A DNA stretch of 64,000 nucleotides from positions 2,046,001-2,110,000 of the forward strand of contig NZ_CP045417.1 in assembly GCF_009363755.1 (NCBI RefSeq), in the 5' to 3' direction. Each line of letters opens with the position of its first letter. The stretch's first letter is position 1. This stretch comes from Halomonas sp. THAF5a (lineage in GTDB: Bacteria > Pseudomonadota > Gammaproteobacteria > Pseudomonadales > Halomonadaceae). The notes beneath the pieces are model-generated. The model worked only from the letters and a program-made list of their open reading frames with translations, was not told where the DNA came from and made no database searches. Made by a program: the position numbers and the translations under genes. This document shows, one piece after another, positions 1 through 8,669 of this stretch.

Positions 1-57
1 GCACATCCCGCTCTCGCGGATGTACTTGTTGATGCGCTTCGAGAGTTCTTGGGCCAT
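1..57 (-). CDS. rluF: RluF-like 23S rRNA pseudouridine synthase (5' end only)
   Basis: Only the first 19 codons are in the window; the gene runs off the left edge. The peptide starts MAQELSKRINKYIRESGMC, which matches the start of the S4 RNA-binding domain in the RluF/RluB group (pattern RLNKYISESG-C-SRREAD). These enzymes isomerise uridine to pseudouridine in 23S rRNA. The ATG complement lies at 55-57. The S4 assignment is fairly firm, but RluF versus another S4-type synthase cannot be settled from 19 residues. Confidence 0.6.
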   Translation of the reverse strand, partial: MAQELSKRINKYIRESGMC

Positions 58-174
58 GGGATCACTACCGGGCGTGGGAGGATGAAGGGTGAAGGCCGAG
101 ACGACACGGCCGCTGGCCGGGCAGTGTAAGGGCTGCCTCGCCCGGCGGCCAGCCGGTCGACTGGACCGTGACGC

Positions 175-642
175 TCAGCGAAGGCCGCAGCAGGCCTTGA
201 ACTTGCGCCCGCTGCCGCAGGGGCAGGCGTCGTTGCGGCCGGGCTTGAGCCGGCTCACCGAGGGCTCGCCGTCGAGGTAGCGCCAGCGCCCCGCCTCCTT
301 CACGAAGCGCGAGGCCTCCTCCAGCACGCCCCAGCGCCGGCCCTCCTGGAAGGTGGCACGAAAGTGCACCCGGCCGCGATCGCCCTCTCCTTCATGATCG
401 AGGATCTCCAGGCGCCGCCAGCGGGTGGCGTCGTCGCCCGGCAGGCTCGAGGGCCGGGTGCTCGAATGCCAGGTCTCCAGGAGGTAGTCGGTGAGCTCGA
501 GGGCGAAGGCGCTGTAGCGCGAACGCATCAGCGCCTCGGGGCTCGGCGCCGGCTCGTTGCGATGATAGCGGCCGCAGCAGGCGGCGAGGGAGTGGCCGCT
601 GCCGCAGGGGCAGTGTGTATCGGGGGGCCGGGTGGCGGTCAT
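175..642 (-). CDS. ychJ: YchJ-family SEC-C motif protein
   Basis: A 155-residue protein with two SEC-C zinc-binding motifs framing an NTF2-like core: CPCGSGHSLAACCG near the N-terminus and CPCGSGRKFKACCG at the C-terminus. This is the standard YchJ (UPF0225) layout, and the length fits the family. The reading frame is open further upstream, but ATG at 642 is preferred. It has a GGGAG ribosome-binding site at the right distance, and the upstream frame gives low-complexity Arg/Gly/Pro sequence. The biochemical role of the family is not settled; zinc binding is inferred from the cysteines. It is divergent from the downstream P-type ATPase. Confidence 0.9.
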   Translation of the reverse strand: MTATRPPDTHCPCGSGHSLAACCGRYHRNEPAPSPEALMRSRYSAFALELTDYLLETWHSSTRPSSLPGDDATRWRRLEILDHEGEGDRGRVHFRATFQEGRRWGVLEEASRFVKEAGRWRYLDGEPSVSRLKPGRNDACPCGSGRKFKACCGLR

Positions 643-718
643 GGCGAGTCTCCCGTGAAAGGGCGCCATTGTGCCATGTCGGGCGGCGCGGTTCCCGCCC
701 CGCGACGACCGCGACCCT

Positions 719-730
719 TGATCGCGATCA
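719..730. promoter_or_regulatory. 12-bp perfect palindrome between ychJ and the ATPase
   Basis: TGATCGCGATCA is a perfect palindrome in the 158-bp divergent intergenic region, about 70 bp before the ATPase start. It could be an operator, but no known regulator consensus is recognised, and short GC-rich palindromes arise by chance. Confidence 0.25.
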
Positions 731-800
731 CCGCAGGGCCGCACGGCGTGTGGTACACCTGTCGGCATCATCCCCCCATGCCGACGCAAGGAGGACACGG

Positions 801-3641
801 ATGCGCCGCCACGCCCCCGCCCAGGACCGCCCCTGGCACGCCCTCTCGCCCGAGGCGGCCCTGACGGCGCTCGACGCCACGCCGGACGGACTATCGCAGG
901 CCGCCGCCCGCGAGCGCCTGGCACGATACGGGCCGAACCGGCTCCAGCAGGGCCAGGGGCGGCCCGCCTGGCGGCGCCTGGTGGCGCAGTTCAACAACCT
1001 GCTGATGCTAATCCTGGTGGTCGCCGCGGCGGCGAGCCTCGGGCTTGGCCATGGGCTCGACGCCGCGGCCATCGCCGGGGTGGTGCTGATCATCGCGCTG
1101 ATCGGCTTTCTCCAGGAGGGCAAGGCCGAGCAGGCGCTGGAACGCATCCGCGACATGCTCTCGCCCCGCGCCCAGGTGGTGCGCGACGGCCACCGCCACG
1201 AGATCGACGCCGAGGCGCTGGTGCCCGGCGACATCGTGCTGCTGGAGAGCGGCGATAGGGTGCCCGCCGACCTGCGCCTGCTCGAGGCCAGACGGCTGCG
1301 CCACGAGGAGGCGGCGCTGACCGGGGAGTCGACCCCGGTGGACAAGGCGAGCGAGCCGGTCGACGAGGCATGCGAGCTGGCCGAGCGCGGCTCCATGGCC
1401 TTCGCCGGCACCCTGGTGGTCCAGGGCAGCGCCCGGGGGCTGGTGGTGGCTACCGGCGAGGACACCGAGATCGGGCGCATCTCCGAACTGCTGCGCGGGG
1501 TCGAGACGCTGCGCACGCCGCTGCTGCGCCAGCTCGACCGCGCCGGCCGTGTCCTCGGGGTGATCATCACGGCGCTGGCGGTGCTGACCGCGGCCTTCGG
1601 GGTGCTGGTGCATGGCGAGCCCCTCGGCGCGATGTTCATGGCCGCCGTGGGGCTGGCCGTGGCCGCCATCCCGGAGGGCATGCCGGCGATCGTCACCATC
1701 GGCCTGGCGCTGGGGGTCCAGGCCATGGCGCGCCGGCACGCCATCATCCGGCGGCTGCCCGCCGTGGAGACCCTGGGCGCGATCTCCACCATCTTCTCCG
1801 ACAAGACCGGCACCCTGACCCGCAACGAGATGACCGCCCGGGCGATCCGCCTGGCCGAGGCCGAATTCCGCCTCGCCGGCAGCGGCTTCGCCCCCGAGGG
1901 GAGCCTGCACGAGGTGCGCGACGGCGAGACCCTCGAGGCGCCTCTCGACCTCGACGACCACCCGGCCCTGCGCCACTTCCTCGCGGTCGGCGTGCTCTGC
2001 AACGACGCCGAGGTCGCCCGGGACGAGGGCCGCTGGCGGATCCACGGCGATCCCACCGAGGGCGCCCTGGTGGTGGCCGCCGCCAAGGCCGGTCTCGCCG
2101 CCGGCAAGCTGCGCGACCGGCACGACCGCCACGACGCCATCCCCTTCGAGTCCGAGCGCCAGTACATGGCCACCCTCCACGCGATGGACGGCGAGCCGTG
2201 GCTGCTGGTCAAGGGCGCGCCGGACCGCCTGCTGGAGCGCTGCCATCGGGTGCGCACGGCGTCCGGCGACGTCGCCCTCGATCGCGAGGCCTGGCGGGCG
2301 CACCTCCACGCGCTCTCGGCCCAGGGGCTTCGCGTGCTGGCCCTGGCCGAGAAGCCGGCCGGCGAGATCGAGGCGCTGACCGACGAACACGCCGAGGACG
2401 GCCTGGTGCTGCTGGGGCTGGTGGGGCTCGAGGACCCACCCCGGGACGAGGCCGTGGCGGCAGTCACGAACTGCCTCGCCGCCGGCATCCGTCCGGTGAT
2501 GGTGACCGGCGACCATGCCGTCACCGCCCTCGCCATCGCCCGCCGGCTCGGCTTTCGCCATACCGAGCGGGCGCTCTCCGGGCGCGAGATCGAGGCGATG
2601 TCCGACGCCGAGCTCGAGGCGGTGATCCTCGACGTCGACGTCTATGCCCGCGCCTCCCCGGAGCACAAGCTGCGCCTGGTCACCGCCATGCAGGCCCGGG
2701 GCGGCGTCTGCGCCATGACCGGCGACGGCGTCAACGACGGGCCGGCCCTCAAGCGCGCCGACGTGGGCGTGGCCATGGGCGTGCAGGGCACGGAGGCAGC
2801 CAAGGAGGCCGCCGAGATGGTGCTCGCCGACGACAACTTCGCCACCATCGTCGGCGCCATCCGCGAGGGGCGTAAGGTCTACGACAACATCCGCAAGACC
2901 ATCACCTTCCTGCTGCCCACCAACGGCGCCCAGGGGCTCGCCATCCTGATCGCCGTGCTGGCCGGGCAGGTGCTGCCGGTCACGCCGCTGCAGGCGCTGT
3001 GGGTCAACATGGTGGTCGCGGTGACCCTCGGCCTGGCGCTGGCCTTCGAGCCCGGCGAGCGCGACCTGATGCGCCGCCGCCCCCGTGACCCGGGGGCACC
3101 GCTGCTCGACCTCTTCCTGCTGTGGCGGGTGGTGTTCGTCTCGCTCCTGCTGCTGCTCGGGGTGTTCGGGATCTTCTCGTGGCTGGTCCACGACCAGGGC
3201 GAGAGCCTCGCGCTGGCCCGGTCCGGGGCGGTCAACGTGCTGGTCGTCGGCTGCGCGGCCTACCTGCTCAACAGCCGCTTCCTGCACCGCAGCAGCCTCT
3301 CCCTCCGGGGGCTCTTCGGCAGCCGTCCGGTGTGGCTCGCCATCGGCCTGGTGATGCTCCTGCAGCTCGGCTGGACCTACCTGCCGTTCCTGCAGCGGGT
3401 GTTCGGTGGCGCCGCCCTGGGGCTTTCCCACTGGCTGGCGATCCTCGCCGTGGCCGTGGCGATCTTCCTGGCGGTGGAGCTGGAGAAGGGCCTCCGGCGC
3501 TGCCTCTACCGCCGCCGCCACGCCGGGGCGTATGGCGGCCTCGCGCCCGGCGACACGGACGGCGAAGCGGACGGACACCGGACGTCGCCGGAGGCTAGCT
3601 CGGAGGCTACAACGGAGGAGGAGCGCGCCAAGGCGCGCTGA
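801..3641 (+). CDS. Type IIA cation-transporting P-type ATPase (Ca2+-ATPase-like)
   Basis: A 946-residue membrane pump that uses ATP to export a cation. It has the full P-type order: N-terminal cation ATPase domain, actuator motif TGES (174-177), phosphorylation motif DKTGTLT with the phosphorylated Asp334, hinge motif TGDGVND (from 640), and C-terminal membrane helices. The M4 motif PEGMPA and its Glu match SERCA/PMR1-type pumps. In M6 the usual N-x3-D of Ca2+ pumps is N736-MVV-A740, so the second Ca2+-coordinating Asp is missing; the same pattern occurs in the CtpF-like subgroup. Calcium specificity is therefore not certain. The start is the ATG preceded by AGGAGG eight bases upstream. The C-terminal 40 residues are hydrophilic and low-complexity. 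Confidence 0.9.
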   Translation: MRRHAPAQDRPWHALSPEAALTALDATPDGLSQAAARERLARYGPNRLQQGQGRPAWRRLVAQFNNLLMLILVVAAAASLGLGHGLDAAAIAGVVLIIALIGFLQEGKAEQALERIRDMLSPRAQVVRDGHRHEIDAEALVPGDIVLLESGDRVPADLRLLEARRLRHEEAALTGESTPVDKASEPVDEACELAERGSMAFAGTLVVQGSARGLVVATGEDTEIGRISELLRGVETLRTPLLRQLDRAGRVLGVIITALAVLTAAFGVLVHGEPLGAMFMAAVGLAVAAIPEGMPAIVTIGLALGVQAMARRHAIIRRLPAVETLGAISTIFSDKTGTLTRNEMTARAIRLAEAEFRLAGSGFAPEGSLHEVRDGETLEAPLDLDDHPALRHFLAVGVLCNDAEVARDEGRWRIHGDPTEGALVVAAAKAGLAAGKLRDRHDRHDAIPFESERQYMATLHAMDGEPWLLVKGAPDRLLERCHRVRTASGDVALDREAWRAHLHALSAQGLRVLALAEKPAGEIEALTDEHAEDGLVLLGLVGLEDPPRDEAVAAVTNCLAAGIRPVMVTGDHAVTALAIARRLGFRHTERALSGREIEAMSDAELEAVILDVDVYARASPEHKLRLVTAMQARGGVCAMTGDGVNDGPALKRADVGVAMGVQGTEAAKEAAEMVLADDNFATIVGAIREGRKVYDNIRKTITFLLPTNGAQGLAILIAVLAGQVLPVTPLQALWVNMVVAVTLGLALAFEPGERDLMRRRPRDPGAPLLDLFLLWRVVFVSLLLLLGVFGIFSWLVHDQGESLALARSGAVNVLVVGCAAYLLNSRFLHRSSLSLRGLFGSRPVWLAIGLVMLLQLGWTYLPFLQRVFGGAALGLSHWLAILAVAVAIFLAVELEKGLRRCLYRRRHAGAYGGLAPGDTDGEADGHRTSPEASSEATTEEERAKAR

Positions 3642-3657
3642 GGCGCCGGAAACGAGG

Positions 3658-6192
3658 TCAGCCGCGCCGCTTGGTCCGGGCGGTCGCCTCGGCGGCGAGA
3701 GGATCCTCCGGCCAGGGATGCTTGGGGTAGCGGCCGCGCATCTCCCGGCGGACCTCGGGGTAGCCGTTGGCCCAGAAGCTCGCCAGGTCGGCGGTGACCT
3801 GCAGCGGCCGCCGCGCCGGCGAGAGCAGGTGCAGCAGCACCGGCTCGCGGCCGTCGGCCACCCGTGGCGAGCCCTGCCAGCCGAAGCACTCCTGCAGCTT
3901 GACCGCGAGCACCGGCGGCTGGCCCTCGAGGCACGGGGTGTAGTCGAGCCGGTGGTGGGCGCCGCTCGGGACCGCCAGCCGCGACGGCGCGAGCTCGTCG
4001 AGGCGCGCACGCAGTGGCCAGGGCAGCGCGTCGAGGAGGATGCGGGCCAGCGGCAGCTTCTCCACCGCGTCGAGGCGGCTCACCCCGTCGAGGTAGGGCC
4101 CGAGCCACGCCTCCAGGGTCTCGCGCAGGGCCGGCATCGACCAGTCCGGCCAGGCCGCCTCGTGGTCACCCTTGTCGCCGTCATCATCCCGATTCAGGGC
4201 CCGGCGCAGCAGCGCCACCCGACCGCGCAACTGCTCGGCCTCCTCATCGAAGGGCAGCCGCTCGCGGCGCCGCAGGGCCGCCAGCAGGGCGGCCTTCACC
4301 GCCTCCGGCGGCAGCGTCTTGAGCGGCCGGCGCTCGAGCACCACGCCGTCGAGCCCGCGCACCTCCTCGCCGAGCATCCGGCCCTGGGCGTCGGACCACT
4401 CGAGGCTCGCCCGCCACTCACGAGTCTCGGGATAGAGCGCCTCGAGACGCTCCGGCGCCAGGGCCACGGCGCGGAAGATGCGCGCCCCGCTCGCCTCGCC
4501 GTCGAGCTCGGCGGCCACCAGCAGCGGCGCATGGGCCAGGGGGTGCGCCTCGGGCAGGGTCGCGAGCGTCCCGCCCGCCAGGCGAAAGCGCCCGGGCTCG
4601 AGGCGCTGCCCGATACGCTCGGGATAGGCCAGCGCCAGCAGCTCGCCGAGGGGCGACAGGTCGATCCTGCCGCCCTCGCCGAGCGCGACGCCGGCGATGC
4701 GCGCCAGGCGCTCTGCCTCCCGGTGCCACGGGCGATGGTCCTTCGGTGCGGCCAGACGGGCGGCCAGCGCCCGTTCCAGGTCGCGCTCCTGGTCGAGGTC
4801 GCGCCCCTCCAGGGCCGCCACCAGGGCGCAGGCCAGCGGCCGGGCGTCGAGCTCGGCGGCGCGCTCGAGCATGACGGCGAGGCGCGGATGGGTCGGCCAG
4901 CGCACGCAGGCGCGGCCCAGGGCGGTGAGGTGACAGGCGGCGTCGAGCACGCCGAGGCGTGCGAGCAGCGCCCGTCCGGCCGCCAGCGCCCCGGCGGGCG
5001 GCGGCGTCACCCAGGCAAGCTCGCCCGGCTCGGTGATGCCCCAGCGCGCCAGCTCGAAGGCCAGCGGTGCGAGGTCCGCCTGGCGAATCTCCGGCTCGCC
5101 GTGGGGCACCAGCGGCTGCTCCTCGGCCCACAGCCGCAGGCAGCGCCCCGGCCCCTGGCGCCCGGCGCGGCCGCGGCGCTGGTCGGCGCTCGCCCGGTTG
5201 ACGCGGCGGGTCTCGAGCCGGGTCAGGCCGGTGCGGGGCTGGAAGACGGGCACCCGCTCCTGGCCGGCGTCGATCACCAGGCGAACCCCGTCCACGGTGA
5301 CGCTCGACTCGGCGATGGCGGTGGCGAGCACCACCCGCGGCCGCCCCTCGGGGGCGGGGCGCAGGGCGCGCCGCTGGGCCTCCAGCGGCAGACGGCCGTG
5401 CAGCTCCATGACGGCGAGCCCGGGCGCACGGGCCGCGAGCTCCCGGGCCAGGCGGCGGATCTCCCCCACCCCGGGCAGGATCACCAGGGCGTCGCCCGTC
5501 CCGCCGCCACCCTGGGGCGTCTCGTCCAGCGCCTCGCCGAGTGATTCGAGGACCGCCGCGGCCTGCTGGCGGGCGGCGTCCTCGCGGGGACGCAGCGGGC
5601 GATGGCGAGTCTCGACGGGAAAGCTGCGCCCCGGGCAGTCGATCACCGGCGTTTGCTCGCCGAGCACGCCCAGCAGGGCGTCTACGTCCAGGGTCGCCGA
5701 CATCACCAGCAGCCGCAGGTCGTCGCGCAGGCCCTGCTGGGCGTCGAGGGTCAGGGCGAGCCCCAGGTCGGCCTCCAGGCTGCGCTCGTGGAACTCGTCG
5801 AAGATCACGCCCGCCACCCCCTCGAGCATGGGGTCCTCCTGGAGCATGCGGGTCAGCACGCCCTGGGTGACCACCTCGAGGCGGGTCCTGGGCCCCACCC
5901 GGCTCTCGCCGCGCATGCGATAGCCCACCGTCTCGCCGACCCGCTCGCCCAGCGATTCGGCCATGAAGCCGGCGGCCAGCCGCGCCGCCACCCGCCGCGG
6001 CTCCAGCAGCAGGAGCCGGCCCTCGCGGCACCAGTCGGCGTCGAGCAGCGCCAGGGGCACCCGGGTGGTCTTGCCGGCGCCGGGCTCGGCGACCAGCAGC
6101 GCCCGCGACCCGTCGGCCAGGGAGGCCTGGATCTCGTCCAGGCGCGCCTCGATGGGCAGGGCATCGTGGGAAGGGGGATCAACGCGGTTCAT
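3658..6192 (-). CDS. hrpB: ATP-dependent RNA helicase HrpB (DEAH type)
   Basis: An 844-residue DEAH/RHA helicase, close to the usual HrpB length. Visible motifs are Walker A (PGAGKTT, Lys41), motif II DEFH (132-135), motif III SAT (165-167) and the QRRGRAGRQGPG helicase motif VI. The distinctive HrpB C-terminal domain follows, ending with the family-typical YPKHPWPEDP stretch. The cellular role of HrpB is poorly defined; RNA unwinding is inferred from the family. The gene converges on the P-type ATPase with a 16-bp gap. The ATG at 6192 is the only reasonable start before the Walker A motif. Confidence 0.93.
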   Translation of the reverse strand: MNRVDPPSHDALPIEARLDEIQASLADGSRALLVAEPGAGKTTRVPLALLDADWCREGRLLLLEPRRVAARLAAGFMAESLGERVGETVGYRMRGESRVGPRTRLEVVTQGVLTRMLQEDPMLEGVAGVIFDEFHERSLEADLGLALTLDAQQGLRDDLRLLVMSATLDVDALLGVLGEQTPVIDCPGRSFPVETRHRPLRPREDAARQQAAAVLESLGEALDETPQGGGGTGDALVILPGVGEIRRLARELAARAPGLAVMELHGRLPLEAQRRALRPAPEGRPRVVLATAIAESSVTVDGVRLVIDAGQERVPVFQPRTGLTRLETRRVNRASADQRRGRAGRQGPGRCLRLWAEEQPLVPHGEPEIRQADLAPLAFELARWGITEPGELAWVTPPPAGALAAGRALLARLGVLDAACHLTALGRACVRWPTHPRLAVMLERAAELDARPLACALVAALEGRDLDQERDLERALAARLAAPKDHRPWHREAERLARIAGVALGEGGRIDLSPLGELLALAYPERIGQRLEPGRFRLAGGTLATLPEAHPLAHAPLLVAAELDGEASGARIFRAVALAPERLEALYPETREWRASLEWSDAQGRMLGEEVRGLDGVVLERRPLKTLPPEAVKAALLAALRRRERLPFDEEAEQLRGRVALLRRALNRDDDGDKGDHEAAWPDWSMPALRETLEAWLGPYLDGVSRLDAVEKLPLARILLDALPWPLRARLDELAPSRLAVPSGAHHRLDYTPCLEGQPPVLAVKLQECFGWQGSPRVADGREPVLLHLLSPARRPLQVTADLASFWANGYPEVRREMRGRYPKHPWPEDPLAAEATARTKRRG

Positions 6193-6323
6193 GCCGTCAC
6201 TCTGGTATACCGCCCGCGCCCCGGGGCCGCTGGCCTTCGCGGGGCGACGGGCATCGTGGAAAGTCGATTCGTACGGCCGGATTGCGGGCGTCCGCCGCCG
6301 GCACTAGTCTGGACCCTGGCAAC

Positions 6324-6339
6324 TTGACCGATAGGTCAG
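6324..6339. promoter_or_regulatory. RutR-box-like palindrome upstream of the purine permease
   Basis: TTGACCGATAGGTCAG is an imperfect inverted repeat with 13 of 16 agreement, at fixed positions, with the RutR operator TTGACCAnnTGGTCAA. It lies 47 bp before the permease start. A possible promoter just upstream (TTGCGG 6282-6287, 17 bp, TAGTCT 6305-6310) would place the box at about the transcription start, a position suited to repression. The likely ligand-responsive regulator is the TetR/RutR-like protein encoded at the other end of the permease gene. Binding is inferred. Confidence 0.5.
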
Positions 6340-6386
6340 GAAGTGTCAGCGTCGAATCCTCGTACACAACAACAATAGGTTCCGGT

Positions 6387-7757
6387 ATGCAACCCACCTC
6401 CCCGACCCGCGCCGAGGGGCGCGCGCCCTCGGCCTCCGGCGACGGCCTGTCGCGCCTGGATCGCTGGTTCGGCGTCAGCCGCCGCGGCTCGACGCTCAAG
6501 ACCGAGCTTCTGGCCGGCATCGCCACCTTCCTGGCCGGGATGTACATCATCGTGGTCAACCCGGCGGTGCTCTCCGACGCCGGCATCCCCTTCTCCGCGG
6601 CGCTCTCGGCCACGGTGCTGATCAGCTTCCTGAGCAGCCTGACCATGGGGCTCTATGCCCGCAACCCCATCCTGGTGGCACCGGGCATGGGCATGAACGC
6701 GCTCTTCACCTACACCCTGGTGCTGGGTGCCGGCCTCAGCTGGGAGGTGGCGCTGGGCTGCGTCTTCTGGTCCGGGGTGATGTTCGCGGTGCTGGCGATG
6801 TTCAACGTGCGCCGGGCGATCATCGAGGCGATCCCGCTGTCGCTGCGCTACGCCATCACCTGCGGCATCGGGCTCTTCATCACCTTCATCGGCCTGCAGA
6901 ACGCCGGTTTCATCGTCGGCAGCGACGCCACCCTGGTGACCCTCGGCGCCATGGACGCGAGCCTCGCCACCTTCTTCCTCGGCCTGGTGGCCACCGGGGT
7001 GTTCGTGATCCTGCGCTTCAACGGCGCCCTGATCATGGGCATCGCCCTGACCACCCTGCTCGCCGCGCCCATGGGCCGACTGTGGGGCGAGGAGGTGATG
7101 GTGGCCTGGAACGGCCTGGCCGCCTGGCCCGACTTCAGCGCGGTGATGAAGGTCGATATCCTCGGCGCACTCAAGGTCGCCTACCTGCCGTTCATCTTCG
7201 TGATGCTCTTCACCAACTTCTTCGACGCCCTCTCCTGCTTCATGGCGCTCTCGGAGTCGGCGGACCTCAAGGACGAGGACGGCAACCCGCGCAACCTCCA
7301 GCGCTCGATGACGGTGGACGCCTTCGCCTCGATGATCGCCGCACCGCTCGGCACCAGCGCCGCCCAGACCTTCATCGAGTCCGGCGCCGGCGTCGCCCAG
7401 GGCGGGCGCACGGGCCTGGTGGCCGTGGTCATCGCCCTGCTCTTCCTGCCCTTCCTGTTCCTCTCGCCGCTGCTGTCGCTGGTGCCCGGCATCGCCACCG
7501 CCCCGGCGCTGGTGCTGGTGGGGCTCTTCATGATGGCGCCCATCGCCAAGATCGACTGGGCCCACGTCGACCAGGCGCTGCCCGCCTTCCTGGCGATCAT
7601 CCTGATGCCGCTGACCTACTCGATCACCTTAGGGATCGCCTTCGGCTTCACGAGCTTCGTGCTGATCAAGGCCGCCACCGGGCGGATCCATGAGATCAAG
7701 CCGGCGATGTGGGTCTCCGCGGCGCTCTCGGTGCTGATGCTGCTCACCGCCCAGTGA
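6387..7757 (+). CDS. NCS2-family purine (adenine/guanine/hypoxanthine) permease
   Basis: A 456-residue polytopic membrane protein of the AzgA/PbuG branch of NCS2 transporters. Supporting segments are the N-terminal RWFGVSRRGSTLKTELLAG, the MGMNALFTY region, and SAAQTFIESGAGVAQGGRTG in the later half, all typical of proton-coupled purine base importers. About 12 membrane segments are visible. ATG 6387 is chosen over an earlier in-frame ATG because the family N-terminus begins here and the extra sequence spans the operator. The 3' end overlaps the convergent regulator gene by 14 bp. The link to xanthine dehydrogenase and guanine deaminase suggests uptake of purines for catabolism. Confidence 0.9.
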   Translation: MQPTSPTRAEGRAPSASGDGLSRLDRWFGVSRRGSTLKTELLAGIATFLAGMYIIVVNPAVLSDAGIPFSAALSATVLISFLSSLTMGLYARNPILVAPGMGMNALFTYTLVLGAGLSWEVALGCVFWSGVMFAVLAMFNVRRAIIEAIPLSLRYAITCGIGLFITFIGLQNAGFIVGSDATLVTLGAMDASLATFFLGLVATGVFVILRFNGALIMGIALTTLLAAPMGRLWGEEVMVAWNGLAAWPDFSAVMKVDILGALKVAYLPFIFVMLFTNFFDALSCFMALSESADLKDEDGNPRNLQRSMTVDAFASMIAAPLGTSAAQTFIESGAGVAQGGRTGLVAVVIALLFLPFLFLSPLLSLVPGIATAPALVLVGLFMMAPIAKIDWAHVDQALPAFLAIILMPLTYSITLGIAFGFTSFVLIKAATGRIHEIKPAMWVSAALSVLMLLTAQ

Positions 7758-8427
7758 GGGAGGCCGGGGCCCGGTCGCGGGCGGCGGGGTGCTTCACCCC
7801 GCAGCCCTTGATGACCACCCGGGTCAGGAAGCCGGTGATCTGCTCCAGGTCGGCGTCGTCGAGCGCCTCGCGGCCGGTGATGCCCAGCACCTGGGCCTCG
7901 AAGTCGGCGTAGTGCTGGGTGGAGGACCAGATCAAGAAGATCAGCCAGACCGGGTCGACCGGGTCCATCAGGCCCCGGTCGGCCCACTCGCGAAACACCG
8001 CGGCGCGGCTCTGCACCCAGTCGCGCAGCTCGCCGCGGAGGTACTCCTGCAGGAAGGGCGCCCCGCCGAGGATCTCGCTGGCGAAGAGCCGCGAGCCCTC
8101 GGGGTGGCGGCGCGACATCTGCATCTTGGAGCGGATGAAGGCGGCCAGCACCTCGGCCGGATCGTCCTCGGCGGAGATATCGTCGAGCATGGCGTTCCAG
8201 CGCTCCATCATCCGCTCCAGCAGGCGCACATAGAGCGTGCGCTTGCTGCCCATGTAGTAGAGGACATTGGACTTCGGCAGGCCCGCCGCCTCGGCGATCG
8301 CCTGGAGGCTCGCCCCCCGATAGCCGTGCCGGGCGAAGACCCGCTCGGCCGCCGCCAGGATCGCCTGCTCGTTGCGCCGACGGATGGCGCCGCCTTCCTG
8401 CTCGCTGGGGTGTTGTGCCTTGGCCAT
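7744..8427 (-). CDS. RutR-like TetR-family transcriptional regulator
   Basis: A 227-residue TetR-family protein. The N-terminal helix-turn-helix region (ILAAAERVFARHGYRG ... LPKSNVLYYMGSK) closely follows that of RutR. The C-terminal domain has the RutR/YcdC signature, including SRLFASEILGGAPFL and IFLIWSSTQHYADFEAQV. E. coli RutR responds to uracil and thymine and controls pyrimidine and purine catabolism. Here the neighbours (purine permease, xdhABC, guaD) suggest a purine-catabolism repressor. The start is the ATG at 8427 with a GAGGG site. It is divergent from xdhA, with a RutR-box-like palindrome between the genes. The ligand cannot be read from the sequence. Confidence 0.88.
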   Translation of the reverse strand: MAKAQHPSEQEGGAIRRRNEQAILAAAERVFARHGYRGASLQAIAEAAGLPKSNVLYYMGSKRTLYVRLLERMMERWNAMLDDISAEDDPAEVLAAFIRSKMQMSRRHPEGSRLFASEILGGAPFLQEYLRGELRDWVQSRAAVFREWADRGLMDPVDPVWLIFLIWSSTQHYADFEAQVLGITGREALDDADLEQITGFLTRVVIKGCGVKHPAARDRAPASLTGR

Positions 8428-8600
8428 GGGCCCTCGCTGCTGTCGACCGGGACGTGTCGGGCCTGAGCTTGCCTGAGCGGCGCCCACCAGGCAATTCGGC
8501 ATGGGATAACGTCGCCAGGGAAAGACCGAAGGCAAGTCGGCGAGGAGGTCCGACGCCCTGGAGGGCAGAAAAGGAAAAGCCGCGCCAGGACTTGCCAAAG

Positions 8601-8616
8601 CTGACCATCTGGTCAA
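8601..8616. promoter_or_regulatory. RutR-box-like operator between the regulator and xdhA
   Basis: CTGACCATCTGGTCAA matches the RutR consensus TTGACCAnnTGGTCAA at every fixed position except the first. It lies in the 242-bp divergent space, 54 bp before xdhA and 174 bp before the regulator gene. It could control xdhA and possibly autoregulate the regulator. This is the better of the two copies in the window. Confidence 0.65.
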
Positions 8617-8669
8617 GAATTAAGGTATCCCCTGCTGCTTCGGCCATGACAACCACAACGGAGCCGACC

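Noticed and set aside
89..280. 63-codon plus-strand frame at the left edge
   Set aside because: It overlaps the 3' end of ychJ on the other strand, and has no homology features.
1008..4010. Open frame of 1000 codons on the minus strand
   Set aside because: Antisense to the P-type ATPase, whose motifs are all on the plus strand. Typical GC-rich shadow.
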